Origin: CAYVQA01 sp045119035
GTDB taxonomy: Bacteria; Bacillota_I; Bacilli_A; ML615J-28; CAG-313
Direction of reading: 5' to 3'
Assembly: GCA_045119035.1 (NCBI GenBank)
Contig: JBGVCU010000060.1
Coordinates: 52,982 to 116,981, forward strand
Length of the DNA stretch: 64,000 nt
In this document: positions 16,695 to 24,831 of the stretch, piece by piece
Layout: every line of letters begins with the position of its first letter
How positions within the stretch are numbered: the stretch's first letter is position 1
The notes under the pieces: model-generated
Told to the model about the DNA's origin: nothing
The model's input: the letters and a program-made list of their open reading frames with translations, nothing else
Database searches by the model: none
Program-made: the position numbers and the translations under genes

Positions 16695-17717
16695 ATGTAT
16701 ATTGATAGTAATACAACAAACTCTATATTAGCTAGTGAAAATCCAATTAGATATAGAAGTTATTATTATGATGTCGAAATTCAGCTTTATTGGGTATCCT
16801 CACGTTACTATACGCCTGAATTATGTACATGGATTTCACCAGATTCAATCGAATATTTATATCATCAAAGTATCAATGGATTAAACTTATACTGCTATTG
16901 TTATAACAATCCTGTAAATTATTATGATCCAAGTGGTCATTCGCCAGAATGGTGGCAGTGGTTAATATCAGGTTTAGAGGTGGCTGCAGGAATTGGTGTG
17001 CCATTAGGTGCATTTGTTGGTTCTGTAACTACATATTGGATCGACTATGGTTGGAAAGGTATTGATTGGAATAAAGCTTTAGTAACTGGCGTAATCGCAT
17101 GTGGTTCTAGTTTTTTTCCAACTTTGATAGGTGAGGTAGCAAGCAAATTTCATATTTATGACAAAGCTTTATACTTTGTTAATGCATATAATACAATTCT
17201 AACAAGTACAGCAAATAGTATTATAAATGTATATTGGAGGGAAAAAATTTTGAAAAGTAAAGTTATGAAATTTAGACCATGTAATGGTAGATCTATATCA
17301 TTTTCTGTTTTGACTTTTATGCTGTTTTTTATAACAACATTAGGTATTTTACCTAATGTTGAAGGTGAAGATAAAAAAATCGCTTTTATCTTTGCAATTA
17401 TCCTCTTTTTATTACATGTATTATTTGTGCTTTATTCGTTATTAAAACTAAATTCTCCCATTTATCTGGACGAGGATAAAATATTTCAAAAACAATTTGG
17501 TAAAATAATTAGTATTAAATATGATAAAATTAATGATGTTAAATTATCGTTTTCTTATTATGTTAGAGCTTCTTATGGAATTAAAATTTATGAAAATAAT
17601 AAAAAAATAATGTTTGAAATTACTAGTAAAGTTTTTGATGAATTTATGAAGTATTGCTCTAATATTGAAGTTAAGAATAAAATTGAAAGTTTATTAAAAG
17701 AAAAAGGAATATATTAA
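16695..17717 (+). CDS. Orphan RHS C-terminal tip running in frame into a membrane PH-like (immunity-like) protein
   Basis: Residues 1-75 are the RHS core terminus: NPIRYRSYYYD, YTPELCTWISPDSIEYL, SINGLNLYCYCYNNP, ending at YYDPSGH, the boundary after which RHS tips vary. Residues ~76-180 are a hydrophobic Gly/Ala-rich tip without a recognised toxin domain. From codon 186 the frame continues into two transmembrane helices and a C-terminal strand-rich domain that looks like a separate gene (see 17250). No stop separates the two parts. The ATG at 16695 has no ribosome site and follows a frameshift, so this piece is probably a displaced, inactive RHS end. Confidence 0.65.
   Translation: MYIDSNTTNSILASENPIRYRSYYYDVEIQLYWVSSRYYTPELCTWISPDSIEYLYHQSINGLNLYCYCYNNPVNYYDPSGHSPEWWQWLISGLEVAAGIGVPLGAFVGSVTTYWIDYGWKGIDWNKALVTGVIACGSSFFPTLIGEVASKFHIYDKALYFVNAYNTILTSTANSIINVYWREKILKSKVMKFRPCNGRSISFSVLTFMLFFITTLGILPNVEGEDKKIAFIFAIILFLLHVLFVLYSLLKLNSPIYLDEDKIFQKQFGKIISIKYDKINDVKLSFSYYVRASYGIKIYENNKKIMFEITSKVFDEFMKYCSNIEVKNKIESLLKEKGIY
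17250..17717 (+). CDS. Probable immunity-type membrane protein with bacterial PH-like domain (TTG start)
   Basis: GGAGGG (17236-17241) lies 8 nt before a TTG at 17250, an excellent start inside the longer ORF. The 155-residue product has two transmembrane helices (about 14-32 and 45-65) and a C-terminal domain with PIYLDEDKIFQKQFGKIISI and YDKINDVKL, typical of bacterial PH-like membrane proteins. The protein at 18589 has the same topology and a similar segment (WILLDDSIIYKKLFSKRKQI ... INKVEL). Position directly behind an RHS tip suggests an immunity role; that is inference. Confidence 0.6.
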   Translation: MKSKVMKFRPCNGRSISFSVLTFMLFFITTLGILPNVEGEDKKIAFIFAIILFLLHVLFVLYSLLKLNSPIYLDEDKIFQKQFGKIISIKYDKINDVKLSFSYYVRASYGIKIYENNKKIMFEITSKVFDEFMKYCSNIEVKNKIESLLKEKGIY

Positions 17718-17724
17718 AATTAAT

Positions 17725-18567
17725 TTGCAATTTAGAAAGAGCATAAGGAGAATATCATTTTATAATATTTCTCCGAGTGCTGAATTATGCAAATTGGATA
17801 CCAATTTCATTACTAACACATTATATTTAAGATATAGTAATTATGAGGATACTCGTAATAGCCCTGTCGAAACTCAGTTATTCTATTGCAACTCTAGATA
17901 TTATTCACCTGAACTTTGTCGTTGGATTTCACCAGATTCAATCGAATATTTAGATCCTCAAAGTATTAATGGATTGAATTTATACTGCTACTGCATGAAC
18001 AATCCTATCATGTATGCCGATCCTAGTGGACATAGTGCAATTTTAAGTATGATTTTAATAGGAACTCTATTTGGCGCTGCAGCTGGATTCGGATTTGATG
18101 TTGGAAAACAATTGATTAATAATGGCTGGGAATTCAGTAAAGTTGACTTGGGAAGTGCAGTTAATAGTGCTATTGTTGGTGGAGCGCTTGGGTTCTCTCT
18201 AGCCATGGGAGTTGGATATTTAGGTCCAGTAATTGCAGGGACAGCAACAGCTGGAGGTTTAACAGCTGGAGGCGCTTTTGCAATCAGTACAGCAGTGTCT
18301 TTTGGTGCGGGAGCTCTAGGATATGCAACAGAAGAATGGATGAATGGACGTTCACCTTCATTTGGAAAAGCAGTGATGCACGGTGGTTTTGTAGCATTAG
18401 ATGGAATGGTCAATTTTGGAGTTGGTGGTATTGTCGGAAGCCTTGGAAATGTTGGTACCAAAGGAAAATTCCCAACATCTAAAGAGTGGTGGGGCAAATT
18501 CATCTTTGGCTTAGAGTTCACTCAACCATTCAAAATTGGAATTGATTATATTAGAAAAAATATTTAA
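17725..18567 (+). CDS. Second orphan RHS C-terminal tip
   Basis: The 280-residue frame starts with a degraded RHS segment (NSPVETQLFYCNSRYYSPEL), then intact RISPDSIEYLDPQSINGLN-type text, and YADPSGHS at about residue 107-114. The following ~165 residues are Gly/Ala-rich with several hydrophobic helices (ILIGTLFGAAAGFGFDV, VNSAIVGGALGFSLAMGVGY, GGLTAGGAFAISTAVSFGAG) and end KFIFGLEFTQPFKIGIDYIRK. It resembles pre-toxin regions of RHS proteins but no catalytic toxin motif is recognised. TTG 17725 has no well-placed ribosome site. The RHS junction is nearly identical in protein to the first tip, as expected for recombining tip cassettes. Confidence 0.65.
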   Translation: MQFRKSIRRISFYNISPSAELCKLDTNFITNTLYLRYSNYEDTRNSPVETQLFYCNSRYYSPELCRWISPDSIEYLDPQSINGLNLYCYCMNNPIMYADPSGHSAILSMILIGTLFGAAAGFGFDVGKQLINNGWEFSKVDLGSAVNSAIVGGALGFSLAMGVGYLGPVIAGTATAGGLTAGGAFAISTAVSFGAGALGYATEEWMNGRSPSFGKAVMHGGFVALDGMVNFGVGGIVGSLGNVGTKGKFPTSKEWWGKFIFGLEFTQPFKIGIDYIRKNI

Positions 18568-18588
18568 TTTAGAAAGGAAAAGTGGCAT

Positions 18589-19044
18589 ATGAGAAACAAA
18601 AAAAATTATAATAATTTATTTGATTCAATATGTATGACTATATTATTCTTTGTTTGTTTAGTATTTTATTTAGTTATACTATGGTTTGGTGTAATTAATT
18701 CTAACGAAGGTACTAATCCTATTGCTTCTTTAATTATTTCGACTGTGGTTTTTGGTGTAATGATAACTATTACAACTTTCTTAATTATAAAATTCTGTTA
18801 TGGATACTGGATTTTATTAGATGATTCAATAATTTATAAAAAGTTATTCTCAAAGAGAAAACAAATCAAATTAGCAGAAATAAATAAAGTTGAACTAAAA
18901 ACAATACCGGCACTTATTTTAGGAACTTATAAAAGTAAAGCATATATCATACATTCAAATGATAAAAAAATTGTTATTTTACTTAAAGATGGCAAAAGAT
19001 ATTCTGAATTGAGTTCTGAATTAACTAAATTTATTACTTATTAA
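18589..19044 (+). CDS. Second immunity-type membrane protein with PH-like domain
   Basis: The 151-residue protein starts at ATG 18589 after AGAAAGGAAAAG, 21 nt behind the RHS tip. Two transmembrane helices (about 15-36 and 47-69) are followed by YGYWILLDDSIIYKKLFSKR and a strand-rich C-terminal domain with LAEINKVELKTI, the same architecture as the product of 17250. Tip-then-small-membrane-protein order occurs twice in this locus, which supports a toxin/immunity pairing. No named family recognised. Confidence 0.6.
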   Translation: MRNKKNYNNLFDSICMTILFFVCLVFYLVILWFGVINSNEGTNPIASLIISTVVFGVMITITTFLIIKFCYGYWILLDDSIIYKKLFSKRKQIKLAEINKVELKTIPALILGTYKSKAYIIHSNDKKIVILLKDGKRYSELSSELTKFITY

Positions 19045-19049
19045 AAATG

Positions 19050-19271
19050 GTGAATAGGAAGTATGAGCTGATATTTATATTCTAATTTATTAAAAATAAT
19101 ATTTGGTTCATTATTGATAATTACTTTTATACCTTCAGTTATTTACTTTGTTTGTTCTTTATAAGTTCATAAAAGCATATAAATGGAAATAATTTATCTG
19201 TAACATGTTATCTTTTAAAAAAAAGATATAAAGAAACTTAAAAAAATGAATTTTGAAATAAAAGAAATATA
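19050..19271 (+). pseudogene. Probable decayed third immunity-like gene; rest of the 440-bp gap has no gene
   Basis: After 19044 there is no ORF of note until 19494. Short pieces in shifted frames read KIIFGSLLIITFIPSVIYFV (around 19090-19160, a transmembrane-like segment) and KKLKKMNFEIKEI before a TAA (about 19235-19271). Order and character resemble the helix and tail of the two neighbouring membrane proteins. Weak evidence; it may be chance in AT-rich DNA. Confidence 0.3.
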
Positions 19272-19299
19272 ATTAGCAAATTACTTTCACAAGCAAAAC

Positions 19300-19336
19300 A
19301 AGACGAGTTTACCTTCGGGTAGATTCGTCTTTTCGT
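19300..19336 (+). terminator. Terminator closing the RHS locus
   Basis: AAGACGAGTTTACC-TTCG-GGTAGATTCGTCTT hairpin with a UUCG-type tetraloop, followed by TTCGTTT. Confidence 0.8.
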
Positions 19337-19493
19337 TTAATCTATTTTAATAGATTATTTAATAGAAAAATGATATAATTAAGTATCAAAAAAATTATAT
19401 AAATTAGTGATTTTGATTATAAAGGCTTGTTTTTTAATTTGATAAAAAATTAATTAATAGAATTCTTAAAAGAGTTTAATATAGGTGATTAAT

Positions 19494-21020
19494 ATGGTGT
19501 TTAAAGAATTAAAAATAAAAAATAGAATAATAAAAAATAGATTAATTATACCTCCGATGTCTATAAAAATAGCAAGTGAGGATGGTTTTATCTCTGATAA
19601 AATAATAGAATATTATAAATCAATGACATGTGATAAGAATATGGGTCTTGTAATTGTTGAACATGCGTATGTAAATATTAAAGGTAAAGCTCATATTAAT
19701 CAGTTGGGAATCGATGATTATGACAAAATAGAAGGTCTAAAAAAATTAACTGATACTATACATCAAAATAATGTATTATGTATAGCTCAGTTATCTCATG
19801 CTGGACAAGCTACATCATATGATGTAACAGGACATAAAACGATTGGTGTCAGTAATATAGCATATGGAAAAAGAAATAGTCCAGATGAAATTTTCAGTGA
19901 AGAACAAATTGATGAGTTAATTAGTGATTTTGTAAAAAGTGCTCAAATTGCAAAAGAAGCAGGTTTTGATGGTGTTGAAATTCATAGTGCACATGGTTAT
20001 TTATTGAATCAATTTTATTCTAAATTGACTAATTTAAGAATAGATAAATATGGCGGAAATATTGAAAACAGAATAAGACTACATCGAGAAATTATTAGAA
20101 GAATTAGAAAAGTTGTTGGAAGTGATTTTTTAATTTTTATTAGATTAGGTGCAATTGATTACAATATGGATGGTAATACTGAAATTGATGCGCTTAATGC
20201 AATTGATTTGTTAAAACAAGAAGAAGTTGATTGTTTTGATATTAGTGGTGGTTTAAGTGGATACAATGTTTCTTCTTTAACAACACCTGGATATTTTAAA
20301 GATTTGACTAAGAAAATAAAAGATATAACAAATATTCCTGTTATTTTAACAGGAGGTGTTAAAACATTAGATGATGCTAGAACTTTATTAAATGAAGGAT
20401 GCGCTGATTTAATTGGTATTGGTAGAAAAATTTTATTTAATAATCATTGGTTAAAAGATGAATTATTTAAAGAAAGTTTACCATTTTTGAATGATTTAGG
20501 CACTGTTTTTCTAGAAACTGAAAGATTAATCTTAAGAAAAGCTGAACTTAATGATTACAAAGCTGTTTTTAATAATTGGACAAGTGATGAAAAGGTATCT
20601 AGATATGTCACATGGGATACTCATAAAAATGAATTAGATACAAAAGCTTATTTAGAGTATGTTGTTTCAAAATATAATCGACCACTTAATTTTGATTGGA
20701 TTGTTTGTTTAAAAGAAAATAATGAGCCTATTGGTCAAATAACTATTGTTAATATAAATGAAGAAGGTGCATTTGAAATAGGTTATTGTTTTTCTTCAAA
20801 ATATTGGAATAAAGGATATTGCACAGAAGCATATAAAGAAATTATTCGCTTTTTATTTGAAGAAGTAAATGTTAAAAAAATAATAGCTAGTCATTTAAAA
20901 ATTAATCCTGCTAGTGGTAAAGTTATGATTAAAGTTGGAATGAAATATTGTGGTGAAAAAGTAATTTATCATAAAGGAAATAATGAATTACTATCAATGT
21001 ATGAAATAGAAAAAGCATAA
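19494..21020 (+). CDS. Old Yellow Enzyme (NADH:flavin oxidoreductase) fused to a GNAT acetyltransferase
   Basis: Residues about 1-335 form an OYE-type FMN barrel: NRLIIPPMSIKIASEDG at the start, QLSHAGQA, the active-site EIHSAHGYLLNQFYSKLTN(L)R, and phosphate-binding ILTGGVKTLDDA with LIGIGRKIL. Residues about 338-508 are a RimJ/RimL-type N-acetyltransferase: LETERLILRKAELND, then EIGYCFSSKYWNKGYCTEAY (acetyl-CoA loop) and NPASGKVMIKVGM. Both parts are complete and in one frame. ATG 19494 is preferred because AGGTGATT precedes it; GTG 19485 lies inside that site. OYE barrels of this short class act on enoates or similar; the fusion's substrate is unknown. Confidence 0.88.
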   Translation: MVFKELKIKNRIIKNRLIIPPMSIKIASEDGFISDKIIEYYKSMTCDKNMGLVIVEHAYVNIKGKAHINQLGIDDYDKIEGLKKLTDTIHQNNVLCIAQLSHAGQATSYDVTGHKTIGVSNIAYGKRNSPDEIFSEEQIDELISDFVKSAQIAKEAGFDGVEIHSAHGYLLNQFYSKLTNLRIDKYGGNIENRIRLHREIIRRIRKVVGSDFLIFIRLGAIDYNMDGNTEIDALNAIDLLKQEEVDCFDISGGLSGYNVSSLTTPGYFKDLTKKIKDITNIPVILTGGVKTLDDARTLLNEGCADLIGIGRKILFNNHWLKDELFKESLPFLNDLGTVFLETERLILRKAELNDYKAVFNNWTSDEKVSRYVTWDTHKNELDTKAYLEYVVSKYNRPLNFDWIVCLKENNEPIGQITIVNINEEGAFEIGYCFSSKYWNKGYCTEAYKEIIRFLFEEVNVKKIIASHLKINPASGKVMIKVGMKYCGEKVIYHKGNNELLSMYEIEKA

Positions 21021-21047
21021 ACTACGTTTTTATAACGTAGTTTTTTG
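21020..21047 (+). terminator. Terminator after the OYE-GNAT gene
   Basis: AACTACGTT-TTTAT-AACGTAGTT stem followed by TTTT; it begins on the last base of the stop codon. Confidence 0.88.
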
Positions 21048-21100
21048 TTATATATAATGAAATATTTTATATAATGTATTATAAGGGTTATGGGGGATTT

Positions 21101-22534
21101 ATGAATTTAAAAGAATTTACTAAACTTTATTTGGATGATTATAAAATAGATGTAAAATTTAACCATCAAATAAGTAAAATTACTGATAATTCTAAGGAAA
21201 TAAGTAAAAATTCTATTTTTGTATGTATTGACGGTATAAATAATTTTGGTTCATCATATATCAATGAAGCAATAAACCTAGGTGCAAAAACGATAATTTA
21301 TTCTAATGATTTGATTATTAAAGAAGATGATATAAATTATTTAAAAGTTGATGATAGTTATAAATGGTATAATGATTATTTATTGGCTAAAACAAAGAAA
21401 AAACTTGATAAACTAAAAATAATCGGAATTACTGGAACAAATGGTAAAACTTCATCTAGTTATATAAGTTATTTTATATTAAAAAAATACTTTAATGTAT
21501 GTTTGATAGGTACAAATGGAACTTTTATTTCGATAAATAAGAAAGAAATTCATTTAGATTCTAAAAATACAACACCTAAATTAAAGTATATTATCGATAT
21601 TATTAATGAATACTCTAAAATTGATATTTTAATTTTAGAGGTGAGTAGTGAAGCTATTTATTATAAAAGACTAGGTAATTTAAAGTTTGATATATTAGGT
21701 TTTACTAATATTGGACATGATCATGTAAATACTCATTTAACATATGAAAATTATGTTGATACAAAGGTTGGTTTATTTAAGTGTTTTAAAGATAATGGAT
21801 TAAAACAAGCTATAATAAATGAAGATGATAAATATAAAGATTATTTTATTAGTAACATTAGTAATGATATTAAAATTAATAGCTATGGAATTAGAAATGG
21901 TAAATTAAAAGGTGAACTATTAGAACTAAATAAAAATTATATGATGTTAAAGGTTTATGATAATTTACATGAGGCAACTTTAGGTACTAATTTATTAGGA
22001 ATCTATAATATTTACAATATACTACTTTCAATAAAAATTGTAAATTTATTAAAAATAGATTTTATGAAAATAATTGATTCATTTAATAAAGATATTTATA
22101 TTGATGGAAGAAATAATTATATTAGACATTTGAATAGAGATTTTTATATTGATTATGGTCATAATCCTGAAGCTGTACTTGAATATTTAAAAATGATAAA
22201 TCATATAACTGATAATATGATAATAACTATAATTGGAGCAGGTGGCTGTAAAGATGCGTTAAAACGCCCAAAAATGGGGTATTATGCGAAAATGTATAGT
22301 GATGTGTTGATTCTTACTGAAGATAATACAAGAGATGAAGATTTAGATAATATTATTAATGATTTATCAAAGGAATTAAAACAAGATGAATATATTATTA
22401 TTAAAAATAGAGTATCAGCAATAAATTACGCTTATAAAGTATCAAAAGAAAACGATGTAATAGTATTACTTGGCATGGGAAATGATCAATATGGTGATTA
22501 TAATGACTTTAAAGTTGTTAAGAGTCTTAAGTGA
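21101..22534 (+). CDS. murE: UDP-N-acetylmuramyl-tripeptide synthetase
   Basis: Adds the third stem-peptide residue to UDP-MurNAc-L-Ala-D-Glu in the cytoplasm. 477 residues from ATG 21101 (GGGGGA site; ATG 21074 lacks one). N-terminal UDP-binding domain, ATP loop GITGTNGKTSSSY, KNTTPKL, EVSSEAIYYKRLGNLKFDI, TNIGHDHVNTH, and C-terminal YGHNPEAV, AGGCKDALKRPKMG and TEDNTRDED. The DNTR sequence at the site where DAP-type enzymes have DNPR keeps the Arg, so meso-DAP versus Lys cannot be decided by eye. It overlaps mraY by 32 nt. Confidence 0.93.
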   Translation: MNLKEFTKLYLDDYKIDVKFNHQISKITDNSKEISKNSIFVCIDGINNFGSSYINEAINLGAKTIIYSNDLIIKEDDINYLKVDDSYKWYNDYLLAKTKKKLDKLKIIGITGTNGKTSSSYISYFILKKYFNVCLIGTNGTFISINKKEIHLDSKNTTPKLKYIIDIINEYSKIDILILEVSSEAIYYKRLGNLKFDILGFTNIGHDHVNTHLTYENYVDTKVGLFKCFKDNGLKQAIINEDDKYKDYFISNISNDIKINSYGIRNGKLKGELLELNKNYMMLKVYDNLHEATLGTNLLGIYNIYNILLSIKIVNLLKIDFMKIIDSFNKDIYIDGRNNYIRHLNRDFYIDYGHNPEAVLEYLKMINHITDNMIITIIGAGGCKDALKRPKMGYYAKMYSDVLILTEDNTRDEDLDNIINDLSKELKQDEYIIIKNRVSAINYAYKVSKENDVIVLLGMGNDQYGDYNDFKVVKSLK

Positions 22535-23516
22535 TTTTAAAAAACTATCAATTTTTTATTTAATTATCTTCTTGATCTCATTTATAGCTTTTTATTTTTT
22601 TATTAAAGAAGCTAAAAAGAAACATTTTGTACAATCAATTAGATTAGTAGGTCCAGTTGAACACTTTAAAAAGAAAAATACACCTGTAGTTGGTGGTATT
22701 ATTTTTATATCTATTTTTATAATTGGTTTGTTTTATTTAATAAAATTTAATTTATTTAATGTTTATATAGATAAAAAAACTGTTTTTCTAATCATTATTC
22801 CAGTTGTTTGTAATTTTTTAATAGGATTACTGGATGATTTAAAGATAATATATAAAAAAACAAACGATGGACTTAAAGCTAATATTAAATTCTATTTACA
22901 ACTAATTTCATCTTTTTTGGTATTTTTAATCTTAATCTTTAATAATCATTCAACAACTATTAATTTCTTTGGACAAACAATTGATTTATATATAATGTAT
23001 TACTTTTTGATTATTTTCTTGTTCGTAGCTTTTCCTAATTCTGTAAATTTAACAGATGGATTAGATGGTTTATCAAGTAGTAATACTTTAATTATTCTAT
23101 CCTTTTTAGCAATATTTGCGTATTTAAAAAATGAACTCTTTATATTTGGTGTTATTTTGCTATTTATTATTGTGCTATTTGTATTTTATTTATTTAATAT
23201 CAAAAAAGCATGGGTGTTTATGGGAGATACTGGAAGTTTAAGTATAGGGGCTTTTTTATCTAGTATCTTTATTGTTTTAGAAATAGAAGTGTTATGTATT
23301 ATAATGTGTATAATTTTTATTATAGAAACATTATCAGTAATAATACAGGTATCATATTTTAAATTAACAAAAGGAAAAAGGGTTTTTAAAATGACACCAA
23401 TTCATCATCATTTAGAACTTTGTGGTTTTGATGAAGTTACAATTAATTTAATATTTGATATAATTACTTTTGTTTTTTCATTATTTGGTTTTGTATTAGG
23501 GGTGAAATTATTTTAA
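22503..23516 (+). CDS. mraY: Phospho-N-acetylmuramoyl-pentapeptide-transferase
   Basis: Integral membrane enzyme that makes lipid I from UDP-MurNAc-pentapeptide and undecaprenyl phosphate. About ten transmembrane helices; HFKKKNTPVVGG, LLDDLKI, NLTDGLDGLSSS (catalytic Asp region), MGDTGSLSIGAF and MTPIHHHLELCGFDE are the family motifs. I place the start at ATG 22503, 5 nt behind GGTGATT (22493-22499), giving 337 residues and a 32-nt overlap with murE in another frame; a frame extending to 22470 would add unrelated residues. Translational coupling to murE is likely. Confidence 0.93.
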   Translation: MTLKLLRVLSDFKKLSIFYLIIFLISFIAFYFFIKEAKKKHFVQSIRLVGPVEHFKKKNTPVVGGIIFISIFIIGLFYLIKFNLFNVYIDKKTVFLIIIPVVCNFLIGLLDDLKIIYKKTNDGLKANIKFYLQLISSFLVFLILIFNNHSTTINFFGQTIDLYIMYYFLIIFLFVAFPNSVNLTDGLDGLSSSNTLIILSFLAIFAYLKNELFIFGVILLFIIVLFVFYLFNIKKAWVFMGDTGSLSIGAFLSSIFIVLEIEVLCIIMCIIFIIETLSVIIQVSYFKLTKGKRVFKMTPIHHHLELCGFDEVTINLIFDIITFVFSLFGFVLGVKLF

Positions 23517-24724
23517 ATAAAAAATACTTAATTTATAAATTAGGTTGTTCAACAAAAGCAATAATAAATTTTTTTAATAAAAATAATGTATATTATAAAT
23601 TAATAAATACAGCTTATGATTTAGATAATCTAAACTTAACTGAATTTGATTATTTAATAAAAAGTCCAAGTATTTCTTTAAATATCTTTTTAAATTATCC
23701 GAATTTAATAATTATTAGTGATTTAGAATTATTTTATTTAATTAATCCAAAACTTTATTATGTTGTAATAACAGGAACAAATGCTAAAACATCAACAATT
23801 AGTTTTCTTAATCAACTTCTAAATAAATATCAGATTAAACATCATTATGCGGGGAATATGGGGATTCCTTTATTTAGTATAATAGAAAATGTAAAAGAAG
23901 ATGATCTTATATTAATAGAAGCATCTAGCTATATGTTAGAATCAACTTTTATTTTTAAACCTAATATATATGTGGTAACAAATATTTATCCAAATCATTT
24001 AGATCATCATTTAACAATAGAAAATTATTATTTATCTAAATTAAAAGTTATTAATCGTTTAAAAGAAGAAGATATTTTTATTAATTTATCTAATCAAGAA
24101 TTAATTAATGAATATATAAAAGATTTAAAAATAAAAAAATCTACTCTTTTAGTTGATGATTTAATATTAAATGAATATACATCTTTTGATAAAGTTAATT
24201 TAAAAACTGCTATAACTATTTTATTTTATATATTTAAATATCTAAAATATTCATTTAACTATCTTGAGTTAGAACGAAATTTAAAGTCATTAACAAAAGA
24301 AGAATTTAGATATCAAACAATTTATAAAGACCAAGAGTTAACAATAATTAATGATTCTAAATCAACAAATCCTTATTCAGGTCTAATTGCGATAAAGGAA
24401 GCCTTAAAAGAAAAAGATAATATTATTTTAATTGCTGGAGGTAAAATATCTAATCATGATTATAGTATAATTAGTTCTTTAATAAGTGAAGTTAATGAAA
24501 TTTATCTATTTGGAGAAAATAGAAATATCTTATATGATTGTTTTAAACTTTATAATAAAAATATTTATCTTAAAAACACCTTAAATGAAATTATAAAATT
24601 GATAAAAATAAAAAAAGGACTTATTTTATTTAGTCCAATGTCACAAAGTTTAGATCAGTATGAAAGTTTTGTTGAAAGAGGAAAAGAATTTAATAAATTA
24701 ATTATTAAATCAATATACAACTAA
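23510..24724 (+). CDS. murD: UDP-N-acetylmuramoylalanine-D-glutamate ligase, apparent ATT start
   Basis: Adds D-Glu to UDP-MurNAc-L-Ala. The frame is open from inside mraY to 24724, and MurD-like sequence begins NKKYLIYKLGCSTKAIINFF near 23516, far upstream of the first ATG (23858). The only plausible start is ATT 23510 behind AGGGGTGA (23499-23505). That gives 404 residues. Features: ATP loop GTNAKTSTI (Gly before Lys replaced by Ala), GNMGIP, EASSYMLESTFIFKP, NHLDHH, NDSKSTNPYSG, and the C-terminal FSPMSQSLDQYESFVERG. The rest is intact, so it is probably functional despite the altered P-loop. Confidence 0.85.
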   Translation: MLNKKYLIYKLGCSTKAIINFFNKNNVYYKLINTAYDLDNLNLTEFDYLIKSPSISLNIFLNYPNLIIISDLELFYLINPKLYYVVITGTNAKTSTISFLNQLLNKYQIKHHYAGNMGIPLFSIIENVKEDDLILIEASSYMLESTFIFKPNIYVVTNIYPNHLDHHLTIENYYLSKLKVINRLKEEDIFINLSNQELINEYIKDLKIKKSTLLVDDLILNEYTSFDKVNLKTAITILFYIFKYLKYSFNYLELERNLKSLTKEEFRYQTIYKDQELTIINDSKSTNPYSGLIAIKEALKEKDNIILIAGGKISNHDYSIISSLISEVNEIYLFGENRNILYDCFKLYNKNIYLKNTLNEIIKLIKIKKGLILFSPMSQSLDQYESFVERGKEFNKLIIKSIYN

Positions 24725-24754
24725 TAAACTATTAAGTTTATTAGTTGTTTTTAT
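24717..24754 (+). terminator. Terminator overlapping the murD stop codon
   Basis: ACAACTAATAAAC-N6-GTTTATTAGTTGT (24717-24748) followed by TTTTATTTT. Confidence 0.88.
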
Positions 24755-24831
24755 TTTACAAATTTATCATTTTGTTGTATAATTAAATATAATCACGAAA
24801 TTTGCGTAATTTGAGAAAGGAGGCTTTTAAT

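Noticed and set aside
17988..18521. 177-codon minus-strand frame, proline-rich
   Set aside because: Exact antisense of the Gly/Ala-rich RHS tip, whose GGN/GCN codons read as Pro/Ala on the other strand; no ribosome site.
23858..24724. murD starting at ATG 23858
   Set aside because: Would delete the UDP-binding domain and the ATP loop, both of which are encoded in frame upstream.
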